DNA of 64,000 bases from positions 21,847,454 through 21,911,453 of the forward strand of contig OY992833.1 of NCBI GenBank assembly GCA_963921425.1. The letters are read 5' to 3'. The stretch comes from Dryas octopetala (taxonomy: Eukaryota; Streptophyta; Magnoliopsida; Rosales; Rosaceae). Below, one piece after another: positions 52,401-64,000 of the stretch. Under the pieces are notes generated by a model. It ran no database searches and was not told the DNA's origin. It was given only the letters and a program-made list of their open reading frames with translations. The position numbers and the translations under genes were made by a program. Numbering within the stretch: position 1 is the first letter of the stretch; the number at the start of each line of letters is the position of its first letter.

Positions 52401-52885
52401 TGCGTTAGGTGTGTTGTGTGTCAAACGCTCGACTCATTACCCTTAAAAATATTGTCGTAACAAGGTTTCAATTTTCTTTTTTGTTACAATTTTCTTTTGT
52501 CATAACGAGGCCTTCCCCAGCTATACCTCACCTATAAAAAATCATGCTCTGAAAATAAATGTATTTATTAACTATGAGTATCATTGTAATCATAAATTGA
52601 ACATTATTATGATCTCATTTTGAGAAACAAATTTAAAAAAAACAAAAAACAAACAAACAAACAAACAAACAAACTGCAATGTATGGACTATTGACCATGC
52701 CTTCCATTATGTCACCTCCAGAGATCTCTCACCAGAGCATAAAATCTGCTTAGGGAGCACCTCGGTTCTCTACTCAACTGCTTCTCTCTTTTTCTATCCT
52801 CTAAATGTCTCTGCCCTTTTCATTTTTTAATTATTTTTTTATTTTTTTTATTTTGTGGCTGGCTGAGAGTACATTTAGCTGCTCC

Positions 52886-55800
52886 TCATAGTTTCGAAGG
52901 GGCGGGATCAGAAGCAGAAAGCTCCGAATACATATCGGATATTGCCTTCGCAAAGTACTCCTTTGCTTGAGGTCTCTTGATCTGAAGTGAAGAAGACGGT
53001 GAGATTTCATGTTAATTTGTCCATGCATTTTGCTATCAATTGTTTGAAACTGAATACTTGCCTTAAATGTTGGAGTGAGCAGTCCATTTTCCATTGTGAA
53101 CGGTTCAAGCACCAGTGTCACAGCTTTAACAAATTCAAAACCTCTTAACTGAAGCAAAATATAAAAAATTATTTATTAAAAAAATCTGACACAAATCTGA
53201 ACGAGGTGCAACAAAACAGATAGCCTTGAATAATCTTATTAAAATAACTTGCCTGAGCTTCCCTGCCAACAGCATCCATATCAGCCAATACAGCTGCCCT
53301 TGCTCTTGGGTCATTGCATAGTTGTCCTAAATCGTCATACTGTACCCCCACATCAGCAGAGAATCATAAACAAAATATAATTCCCATGCCCTTCTTAGAC
53401 ATAGAAAGAAATGAGGGAACAAACACATTCCTGACAAGGAAAATTCTCTCTTGCCAAACTATTTGGCATATTATATTGTCAGACTATTAATCTAAGTCAT
53501 TCAACAGGGTGAAATCTTGTTTAGGTCATTCATCAGGGTGGAATCTTGTCTAAAAGTATGGTCCAGATTAACAGTCTCACAGCATCGCATGTAAGATATT
53601 TGGCAAGAGAACATTAACCAACTTAAAAAATGATAAAATTTCTAAATAAAAATGCACCATGCTAGTTGGACACAATATACAGTACATTTGACTAGCATGG
53701 GTTGACAATATTAGACCAACGATCCACATGAGTGGATCATTGCATCTACATAAAGTCTTACCAAGCCAGCATGATATATATCTGATGAGACTGTATCTTT
53801 ACTCGTCAGCAATGTAATCCTACATGGCACCATTTTCACTGCATATATGCAGGGGAAGAAAGGTCTAATGCACTTAAATTGCTTCCAATTTGTCTGAGGG
53901 TCTGAGAAGTTATTGCATGAACAATGAAGATAATCAATTAGTTGTAGAAAATCCAAGGTTGAATACTTTTCTACGCGCTATGTGCAAAAGGTCAACCAAA
54001 CTTTACCAAGTCATCAAGCATGGAAATTAATATTCTTATTTGTAAGACTAGAATGTCGCATCTGCACCTTAATGCCTTCAGAAGCAGCCCATGCTTTCAA
54101 CACATCTTGGTCAACTGAGACAATTGCTACCAAAGAAGAATTTAGGCTGTCACCTACCAGTAGCAGCAAATAAGCAGTCAGCAACCCGACATGAGAGAGA
54201 GAGAGAGTTTGTAAATTCCAAGTTCTTACCATGGACAAAGCACTGAGCAATAAACTTGCACTTGGAATAGACATTCTCAATTTTCTCTGGAGCTATATAC
54301 TCTCCTTGTGCCAACTTGAAAATGTTCTTCTTCCTATCATGATATACAAAAACCTTCGGTTATAAGCTGAAGATCCACATGCTAAAAAGAAACAAACATG
54401 CCTTAATCACGAAAAATCCTGTAAGTGCATGATCTCTCTCCATATGTGAGGCCAGTCAAGTATATTTTCTGAACAGTTTCCAACTATAGAAAAGCAGGAG
54501 TACAAAAAATAAATAGATAAACAGAACCACCAAAGATTGTTTAACCCTGTGCACACAAGCTGTAGGCATTTTAATTGCGAAGTCCCAGCAAATATCTTAC
54601 ATAAAACCATGGCATCATAAACGAATGCTATGGCATATGTTTGTTACTAATTGTCCAAAAGTATACTGTACTTCAGTTGAAGGGCTATCACCAATACTTT
54701 TGAAATGTGTTTTGGCATTACACCGTACACAATTACCAAGTTGAACTTTCCACTCTAAGCTGGTGTGAGGTTACCATATGGCAAAGGACCTCAAAGGTCA
54801 AGCAGTTATCAGGTTGACTATCCTTTGCAGAATACAGTTACATGGCCAACGCCCATATGTGGAACATTATCACAACTGAAACATATAAAGCACGACATTG
54901 TGTCCTTTGCCCTGAAATTAGTGCCAATAAACCTGAGAACTATGATTTAGGATGGCATGATCTCACCTGTCAATAATTTTTAGACGACCTCCAGGTAACC
55001 ACAACCCAATGTCCCCGGTATGAAGCCATCCATCTTCATCAATCACTTCTCTCCTATCCAGTATGATTATAGTATCAGACTAATTTAATATCTGACCGAA
55101 TAAATAGCATTTAAAGCAACCAGTAAACAGGTAAGTTTAGTACGTCTGCACTTCATCTTTGTAATAGCCTTGGAAAATAATAGGACCCCTGACGCAGATT
55201 TCACCACGAGGATAGGGTTGATCCTCAGATGTGTAGTTCATTTCTGGTACATCAACAAGCTTTATTTCTGAAATCAAAAATATGGAATCAAATCTTAGCC
55301 TAAGGTAAGAGAAGAATGCAGCAAAAGGTAAGATAAATATTGTATGGAGAAAACCTTCTTTTCTACACTCTTTGATGTCACAAATGAAACCAGTTCAATA
55401 CATACAGTTTTAGTTCAAAGTTACACAAACACAAGCAAACCCTCTATGCAGCAACAAAGGACCCTTATCTCCAAACAGTGCTGCCAAAATAATGTGACAG
55501 ACATACAATCACAGCATAAATGCACATTGGAGTGTACATAGGTCAAAACAACAGATAGAGTTGGGTTTTGGAAAATTTCCCATCTGACTTGACCAACTCG
55601 GGTTGTATATTAGGCCACACAAAACCAACCAATAATGGGCTTTGGACCATGCCATCCAATCTGTTTAATAATTTGTAACTTATGTGAATGGTTGGTTTTG
55701 ATAGCGCAATTGGGCCACTATATTTAAACCCACAAGTTGTAGGGCAAGCCCACTCCACACATTGAACTTAGTGTATAGGTAGGAGAACCTATTTAAAAGT

Positions 55801-58800
55801 AGAGTTACATGGGAGGTCTCAGTTCCCTCTTATGTTTGTCATTTTCTATTTATGAGTTTATACATTAAAAGAATAGGAAAGAATCTCCAAGCAAAAAGGA
55901 GCTTCAACCTGAACTATGGGCAGGAATTCATGGATTTTCAAAGTCCATGATTCGACACACCATGAGGGAAAAATCTATATTTTTTCTTCTATTATTAAAA
56001 GGTTGGATTGGGTCAGTTGTGTCAGATTAATAATACAACTTCCTGACCAAACCAACTTGTTTGGCACTTTGGCTCTTAGGAACAGACCCAACTTCCCTTG
56101 AAAGACCAAATCAATCCAATCAGGTTGGACTGGATTCATCAGTCCTACATGCACAGCCTTACAATGGAACCAGTCATTCAAACAGTTTTGCATCAGCTTA
56201 TCATGTCTGAATAACTATGATCAACAGTACCCAACAAGTTTAATGCAATTACAAAAGCCAGCTAATGATGACCAGGTGAATCACGTTTACACAGTAATTA
56301 CAACCGCATCCACATCCCAGTTTTGTTGGGCTGTCATGCACAATTTGGGAATATGCAGTAAGTTTCCATAATCACATTTTTCCAGCTAACGAAAGTGCTG
56401 AATAATCATTGGAGGACACTTGCAATGGCAAATATGCAATGAATTTCCACAATCACATTTTTTTTCCACTAACTAAAGGCCGATTCTCCATGGACAGTAC
56501 ACAAAAAATGTTTACTAATAAAGAACAAAAGGTTAAAGAACAAAAAATGTAGTCCACAGTACACAAAATCAACCTAATTGATGCCAGGAAATGGTGTGTG
56601 AAACTCACATAGTCAATAACTCACCACAAGCTGGATTAGGCGAGCCAACATGGCCAGATAGGTGGTCACTCCCATCCATGGCACTAATAACACAAGAAGT
56701 CTCGGTCATTCCATATCCTTCATTAACATCACCACCAAAGCAGCTGGGAAGAAATCATCACTAATTATAAGCCCAGTAAAAACTAACGAAAACAAAACAA
56801 AAACAAAGAACCAACCATATATGACTCCTAGGCATTCAATACGCCAAGAAATGCAAAAGACTTACATCTTTAAAAAGTCCATGACATCAGGAGACAAGGG
56901 AGAGGCACCTGATCCCATAAAACGAACTCGTCCTCCTAGCTTAGCCTTTATCTTATTGAATACCAATCTGTCCCACATGGGAGATGGATTTTTGCCTATA
57001 ACATTCCAACATATACAACCAATAAATAAGTAATAGTGAAAATCACATAACACAAGATAATTTTACAACTGACAATCAAAACAGAGGAGATCCGTCCCTT
57101 GCCGGCTTAATAGAAAGTCGAACGAGATCTGATGCAGTATTAAACAGACATTTCAGTCTCAAACTGCTATATTTCTACCTCATAAATATAGAACATCACC
57201 TTGTTCACTTGTAATTTCCTTTTTTTTCCTATGTTCCCCAATTCTAGTCTTGTATTATATCAAAATTAAACATGATACATTTTCTGGTTGAAGTTAGCAC
57301 CTAAAACTACAACAAAGCTAATGCACTTGATTTTACATCTTAAAACCTTTACTATTAAATTCATCCTGCCTTTACATCTTAAAATCCATAAGATTTTGTT
57401 GAGCAGGCAAAACTAAGTTTCACAGTTTAAGCATAGACAATCTAAACAGTCAATATAGAATTTCATGTTAAAATGCAACAAAGATCTACTTAATAATATA
57501 CTTTACCACTTAATAATGCTTGCTTCTTAGCATTGTAAGCAGCATTAAATAGCCTCTCCCTCAGCACACCGGATGTCTTTACAGCATTTGTAATACTGAA
57601 CAAACAGGACATCTGACTTAATGACTGAATAACTATATTTGGTGCTTTTAGATGAAAAATAACATAAGCCGCTGAAAATAATTTTACCCAGCATATATTC
57701 TGTTATACAGCCTAGGAACACTGAGGAAGATAGTGGGTCTTAGAGCAGCCATATCGTCCATTAATTTCATATTATCCTGCATACAACAGTTAAATAAATC
57801 CTGTCAGGCTTGTCTCTGAAGACATAATCTTTGTCTTTGGAGTTTCTGAATATATAAATACTTCAGCCACTCTACATCTACATACAACAGGTAAGTCTGC
57901 AGTTTTAAAAGCATTAATGGGAAACAAAATAGGTTTACATTGATTTCACATTTAAAATCAATATTGCAATTCAATCAGATAGGATAGGTAACATTAGAGG
58001 AATCGTCTTTTCCAGTAAAAGTTACAAAAGCTTGCAACCAGTGCAATTGAAAACAATTTAATACGTCACCATGCATTTACCCTTTAAACTGACTTTTCAC
58101 AGATAGATTGATTCTGGAGTAGTGTTATAGCATAATTGCATCAAGAAAATTACATCAGACACATTGCAATTCCATTAGATAGTGTTAACCATCAATTTAG
58201 TGATTCAATCAAATACATTGTGGCTTCTATCGTGCCATAGAATTAGGCGTTCGTTGTATACTTACTCATTTTGGTATATCTTATGATTATTTATATGATT
58301 CCTTCCTCCTTGAGAGAAGAATATAATAACTTATTCAATTCCAAAACCTGACAAATAGGATAGGTATCATTCGGAGAATCAATCTTTTCTATTAAAAGTT
58401 TCAAAAGATTGCAACCAGTATAACTGAGAACAATTTAATACATCATCAGGCATTTACCCTTTCTGTAAACTTAAGACTAACTGTTCACAGATATATTGAT
58501 TCTAGAGCGGCATATATTGCATTGCATAAAGAAAATTACAGGGGCTAGAAAAAAAAAAAGAACAAAAATTTAAGCATGTCACGGTGAATTAAATTCTTTA
58601 ACAAAGGGACATTTTTTTTGGGGGGTGGGGGAACAAATCTATCACAGATTCAAGATATCGGAGGAAAAAATTTGAAAGAAAAATGCTTTAATCAAGTTTC
58701 ATACCCCTTGGTAGAATCCAACAGCAACCCCATAATATACTGTCATGACCTGGTTAGCCCGTTCATAAATGTGTGCCAAAGGAAGATAAGAAATGTAACT

Positions 58801-61800
58801 GGAAAAATATAAGGGTAAGCTTAGCAGAGATACAAAGCAGTCTGTATGAACATCAGAACAAAACCTGAAATTAACTACTCTATACTAAGCAGAAGACAAA
58901 ACCATCAATACTCACATGTCGGAGGGGTAGAATTTGACAGCAAGACTGGCCCCAGCAACATTTGCAATCAAGTTTGCGTGAGTCAAGACAGCTCCCTGGC
59001 CAGAGTTTATTTTTGGGAACAACGTAATTGTTATAATATATTGGGTTATATTGTAAATATGGAAGTTATTATAACATAATCTTATATAATGAGGAGCCGG
59101 CCCAAGAATTCTTATGGGCTGTTTTCTACCTTTCTTCTTCCCCCTCAAGTTCTCTCTTTTTCTTCCATAATATCCAACAGTTACAAAAGGAGAAGTCAAA
59201 GCTATATGTGCAAATATAGCAGTTAATCATTTTTTGGGACTACACTAACTTCATCAGAAAGCAAAAAGTTGACAGGGTTATACCTTTGGGGTGCCAGTTG
59301 TACCGCTTGTATAGCAAATTGTTGCAACATCATTTGGTTTTGGAGGGCAAAAAGGCTGAAGGCTACTGCGACCCTAGAAGGATAAAACGAATAAGAAGCA
59401 CATTACTCAAAAATGTTTCAAAATTAAGTAATTTTGTATTGTATCATCATATGTTTATCGAATCCAACTATGATAAGAGTCATAATGTCCATGTAGCTAC
59501 ATGTGCAGATGAAAACAGCTCATTTAAAAGAAGAAAAAAAATTAGAAAAAGAAAAAGTTCATGCTTACTACCTGTGTGAAAGGACTCTGCATTAGAGGAC
59601 AAATACTAGACCACAGACTTTTATGTGAGAAGGAAGCCTTAACAACCACATGTAAGGGGAAAACTCTGCTTCATTTGCAAGGGCAAGGTGTAATACAGAG
59701 AAATGTCTAGTGTGTAGCCATGAAAAAATGGCTATTCATGAGTGTTTATGCTATGGGTGTGCATCTGCAAGTTCCTTTTAGCATTCCTGAGTGGGTTATC
59801 TTTATTTTAATTTTAATAGAGAAAAAAATTTCATATAAAATTTGGATGTATATCCCTTTATGCTTCCTTAAGAAGATTATTCAAATGATCTCCCAAGACT
59901 TTTCAAGAATTTGTTGGATTCGTAGGGGAAAGAGAAGAATTACCTGATTAAGCAATCTTGAATATGTTACAACCTTTACTCCAGTTGATGATGGTAGGGA
60001 TGGCATTTGGTCATCTATTCCTCCAACAACCTGTATAATAGTGAAAGAAAATGAAAACATTACTTCAAATGATATATAAAAAGGTGCAAAGTCAATATCA
60101 CTATCACCACTCAGTAATTCAAAGATTCATTTAAGACTATGAGGTGTATTCTCATACCACAATCAGGCGTAAAGTTGGAATATCCGACAAGAAGCTCAAC
60201 AACTGCAATTCCAAATAAAAAGAAATGTTACTGAAGGAAATTTGGAGCCATATAATATAAAAATGTGGAACTTGATCCTCAATATGGATATAAACGTGCA
60301 GTCATTTATGATTTGCTACTAGCACGAAGAGCATTTACATTCTTCAACTTATATAGAAACCATAAGGCCAAACAGTGAAAAATAACACACTAAACTATAA
60401 TTTGACAGTAATCATGGCCAAACATGAGCTAAATGCCAAGGTGAAAGAAGTCAATATTTAAACATATTGTCAAGCTAGGTGGATATTGTGATTGTTTATG
60501 ATTTAACATAAGTTTCTGGTTAACTTTCTTTTCTTTTGATTTTTCTATTCTCTTCTGATCTCTTCCTTTTCGTTTTGACTTAACTTAATAAAATTTATGC
60601 AGAGCATGTTTTCTCTGTCATTATATATAATTATTTAACATCTGAATTAACAACAGGTTTATATTCCATGACTTCAAACTAAGCAATTCCATGATTTACT
60701 CAAAACATTTTGTGATAGCCATGACACAAAGATGTAATGGTTATTGTTTATCCCATATGCATCCCAATAAAAAATACAAAATAAAAAATAAATTAAAAAA
60801 TAAACAAGAACTAGTTATCAGTTTCTTTATTTTTGTCATTGAATTCCTTTGATAAATAAAACTAAAAGAACAAAGTTGCAGGATTAGTTTATTATAACTC
60901 AAGAAGACATTATTTAAGTAATACAGCACCCTGAATACTGAATAGAGAATAACTTAAACTCACACTGTTCAATGTTTGAGGCACACAAAATATAACTTGT
61001 ACAACAGCATGATTTACAATGAACTTGACAGCATCTGGACCTGCAAAGAATACAATATTTAACTGTAACATCTGAAGACAACAAGACGGAAAAAATTTGA
61101 GAAAAGTAGTGCCAACCTAGAGTGTCATATAAAGGAACTGATATGTAAGAATACGCAGAGCAGGCATGATCAACAATGAGCCACTCAGGCCTGTTAATAA
61201 AATACAACCCAATGCAAGATCCCTGTATTTAACAAAATAAAAGCAAAAATAGGAACTTGAGATTAACAGCACCAGAACTTCCACTCAGTGCTTACAAAAT
61301 ATATGATTTTTCAAGGAACTAATTATAAAGATGAAGTTCAATGACAAAAGAGCATACAATGGCAAATATATTTAAGTATTCGAATTATTAGTGAAATTCA
61401 CCTGTGGTATTCCATGATATATTAGGCCAGAACCTATTGCTGACCGAGCAGTACCCGCTTCTCCATATGTAATCCATTTGTATCTTAAAGGAAGAAAAAC
61501 GAATGCCAAAGGGTGAGGCCTCCACAAGAATTTGAGAACTCAATTTTTTATAAAAGGAAACTTACTCTCCAACTGTTCCATCAACCCGAATTCGTGTTCC
61601 CAAATATTTGTAATCTCTGAAAGTTTCAACTGAGTGCCTAAAATTCACAAAGTTAGATGAACAAAAAACAGCAGTGGTTAGTCATATGAATACATGTTGA
61701 TACTTGCTGGGAAATTATGGTGCTTGAATGTAAGCTTGGCAAAAAGTAAGGTGACACTCACACAAAATTATCATGCAGTGTACCAATGTCAGGATGATCA

Positions 61801-63931
61801 GGGAATCTACTAACAAGCTTCAATGGAGAACGCGCAGATCTACCACCAGAAAATAAAAAATGTTCTCTCAAGAATAGCCAAAGGGATTTGTAGAAGCAGC
61901 ACATACAAGAAAAAGGGACATGCCTACCTGTATACATTCCACTTTCCTGTCTGTAATTTCTCAGGAAGCACCACACTGTACCCTTGCTCTGTTAAGAATT
62001 TAATACTAACATTGCTGATATTAATATATGTATTTTAGCAAATAAGTTGAACATTTTAGACATTTTTCTAGAATAGATTGCTAATCACCTTTGTCAACCT
62101 GTTTGTGTTCATTCTGTAATCCATAACAAAGAAACAAATTTTCATTTCCTATTCAACTTGAAAACCCTAAATTCCTGCTCAGAAATCTATTTTTCAAAAT
62201 ATCTTTTGTGCAACAGTATCCAGTGCCACTTTCAAAGTCAAGTTTTATCTCACAAGAGAGGATTCACACAGCGACATATTCCATACAACATGGTAATGTC
62301 AACAGCAAAAGTTGTTTACAATTAAGCACAAAATGAAAAAGATACCAAACAAGAGAACAAAACATAACATAACATAACATAAAAAGATAACTGCAAAACT
62401 TAAAACATAAGAAAAGAAAACAAAGAAAAGACAATTTTAAAAATAAATTAAAGAAGACAAAAAATGTGGGTGATCGCAGAAAGGATCAGTTTAGTTTAGT
62501 AAGTACTATAATTATACTTGTATAATATTCCACCACCTCAGAGTAGTCCTCTTCATTTTTACTGATCCAAATTTTTATATAAATCTGTATTGAAAATCTT
62601 CAACTATCCTTGATCAGCTAGATAAGTCTACTTTCCTCATAACAGAGAGAGGAGTGAAAAAGAGAAAGACAAAAAGGAAAAGAGAAAGACAGAGACAGAG
62701 ACAGAGAGAAAGAGAGAAATGAAAACAGATTTGAGAAGCTAATTATTTTTCTTATCATCAAAAATCAACCCCCAAAAAAAAATAAACATTGATGACCCCA
62801 GAAAGAACAAAGATTAGTTGCCATGAAATTTGATTGGTTTGTCAAATCTTATATATGTTTGGGGGATTGGAAGACATAAGAAGCCAAGTTTCGTGGAATT
62901 CAGACAAATGCAAAACAAAATGATGAAGTCCCACATATCTTTTGCCATTTTCCATACTTCAGTCTTTCCTTCCAATGATATTAGCTGATTCGTTGGTTCT
63001 GACTTCTGATAATTTTTTATTTTTTCCATATATAAAGCATAGCCATAGGATCATTCCCTGGGATTGTGGACTTGAAACGAGGGATTTAGATTTGACTATT
63101 CATTTAAAATTTTGTTTGCATAAAATATTATAAAAACATAAAAGAAAATGTTTGATACTTTTTATTGTGGATTGATGGGGAAAAAAACACTATATTTAAA
63201 AAATTAAATTCGTGAACTGACACACTTTTTCTTGAGTTTTTTAAATACTCCTTAAATAATCAAATTCATGAATGCCAAAAACAACAGAAAAGTAGAAAAC
63301 TAATACTTGAAAAGACTGATAAAAATATTTACACTAAAAATTCGAATTCAAATCCTTAAATCAATGAATAGGGGAGCATCCTCATAAAATTGGCCCAGCA
63401 TAAAATACTTCTTTCTTTTTTACCTCAAGAACAGTATCAGAATCAACCGTAACAGAATTAGCAGCACCCTGGACTAAAACAACAATCGAAGTGTAGCATC
63501 TTAAAATGAAGTTGAAAAGGATGATCAAGATTCAAGAATAGAGAAGCCAACATATCCACCAGGCATAACAAGAAAAAAAAAAAAGTGAATAATACAAGAT
63601 TGAAACTTAATAAAATCTACGGCCAAATATGAACTGAGAAATCCAGGTCCACCACCAAAAAGGAGCCCTAGCTTTTTCTACGACGCCACTGAGCCCTCAA
63701 ATTGGACGTGTAACTTTCTATACAAAGAAGCTTGAGCTTCCACATGCACATTATGCGATACACAAACCAAAAAAAAAGAGCTGAAAATAGAGAGAGAGAT
63801 AGCGCACCGGAAAAGAACTCGCCGGCGGTTTGGTTTGGTCGGAGAAGGGAGTGAGCGTCACCGCCGGCGTCGGCGAAGAGGTGGCCTTGAATGGCTTTCA
63901 GGCGGCGTTGAGCTGCTGGTGTTGGATCCAT
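52886..63931 (-). CDS. LACS7: LACS7 peroxisomal long-chain acyl-CoA synthetase
   Basis: Twenty-four exons in phase: 63808-63931, 63424-63473, 61928-61986, 61762-61839, 61566-61637, 61402-61483, 61117-61222, 60964-61040, 60158-60202, 59944-60030, 59284-59373, 58916-58995, 58705-58798, 57688-57776, 57507-57595, 56866-56995, 56625-56743, 55144-55267, 54967-55053, 54230-54333, 54068-54153, 53253-53339, 53062-53148, 52886-52981. They give 713 residues (AtLACS7 about 700). The enzyme activates fatty acids with ATP and CoA for peroxisomal beta-oxidation, as in germinating seeds. The AMP-binding P-loop [11 protein letters not shown] is at 281-291; later motifs are [15 protein letters not shown] and the DRKKN lysine/arginine region. 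PTS2 RLKAIQGHL (10-18) and PTS1 SKL at the C-terminus are both present, which separates LACS7 from LACS6. Introns after exons 22 and 23 have GC donors. Confidence 0.95.
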
Positions 63932-64000
63932 AGGAGCGCGTGAAGTTTGCTTGGTCTCGTGAGCCTTGTGTAATGCGAGTAGTTGTGAACCTTTTTTCCG

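Larger units (their letters stand above)
50838..52885. other. CLC-d upstream region and LACS7 3' flank
   Basis: 50838-51400 is GC-richer and probably the CLC-d leader and promoter. 51500-52050 shows nothing distinctive. 52060-52400 is a dispersed repeat; 52651-52676 is an (AAAC)n run; 52680-52885 includes the LACS7 3' UTR. No additional gene was supported. Confidence 0.5.

Noticed and set aside
58846..59947. Plus-strand frames opposite LACS7
   Set aside because: Antisense to confirmed LACS7 exons and introns; no recognisable protein features.

Overview
This is nuclear DNA of a flowering plant. It carries AT-rich intergenic DNA, GT-AG introns, five-exon plant sugar transporter genes, a plant-type CLC-d, a phytocyanin, a peroxisomal LACS7 and many plant transposons (Copia, TRIM, CACTA, hAT-like, foldback MITEs). 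The gene structures fit a eudicot, perhaps a woody one such as a Rosaceae species, but the species cannot be fixed from the window alone. No CRISPR array, operon, rRNA or tRNA was seen.

Positions 1-20.4 kb hold a tandem and inverted cluster of STP13-like hexose/H+ symporter genes. Two near-identical intact genes on + (A, 3513-5350; B, 15869-17706) lie with one intact, diverged gene on - (M, 11576-13754). At least four broken relatives accompany them: M-prime (985-1625, lacking exon 1 and hit by a Copia element at a splice acceptor), a promoter plus exon-1 relic (14100-14575), P1 (17867-18507) and P2 (19832-20428, a large internal deletion). Between A and M lie a TRIM, two MITEs, a poly-A retroposon with 18-bp target repeats, and a CACTA element that runs into a 200-N gap.

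Positions 20.4-31.5 kb contain no convincing host gene. They hold nested inverted repeats, a second foldback element, a 1.5 kb hAT-like element with an 8-bp target duplication, and a hAT transposase relic. Positions 31.5-36.2 kb carry the likely canonical STP13 gene, from which the cluster probably derives.

Positions 38.7-40.1 kb encode a stellacyanin-type phytocyanin, followed by a 792-bp hAT-like element. Positions 42.9-50.8 kb (-) encode CLC-d in 23 coding exons (793 codons); its true last exon lies 1.36 kb past an apparent stop. Positions 52.9-63.9 kb (-) encode LACS7 in 24 coding exons (713 codons), with both PTS2 and PTS1 peroxisomal signals. The last three genes are single-copy housekeeping-type loci with no evident functional link to the transporter cluster.

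Nothing here is clearly an unknown molecular system. The most informative content is the birth-and-death history of the STP13-like cluster: a changed sugar-contact residue in M, precise intron loss in A/B, relics caught at different stages of decay, and a possible assembly duplication. All exon models were read by eye from splice signals, reading phase and family similarity. Comparisons with Arabidopsis proteins are from memory.
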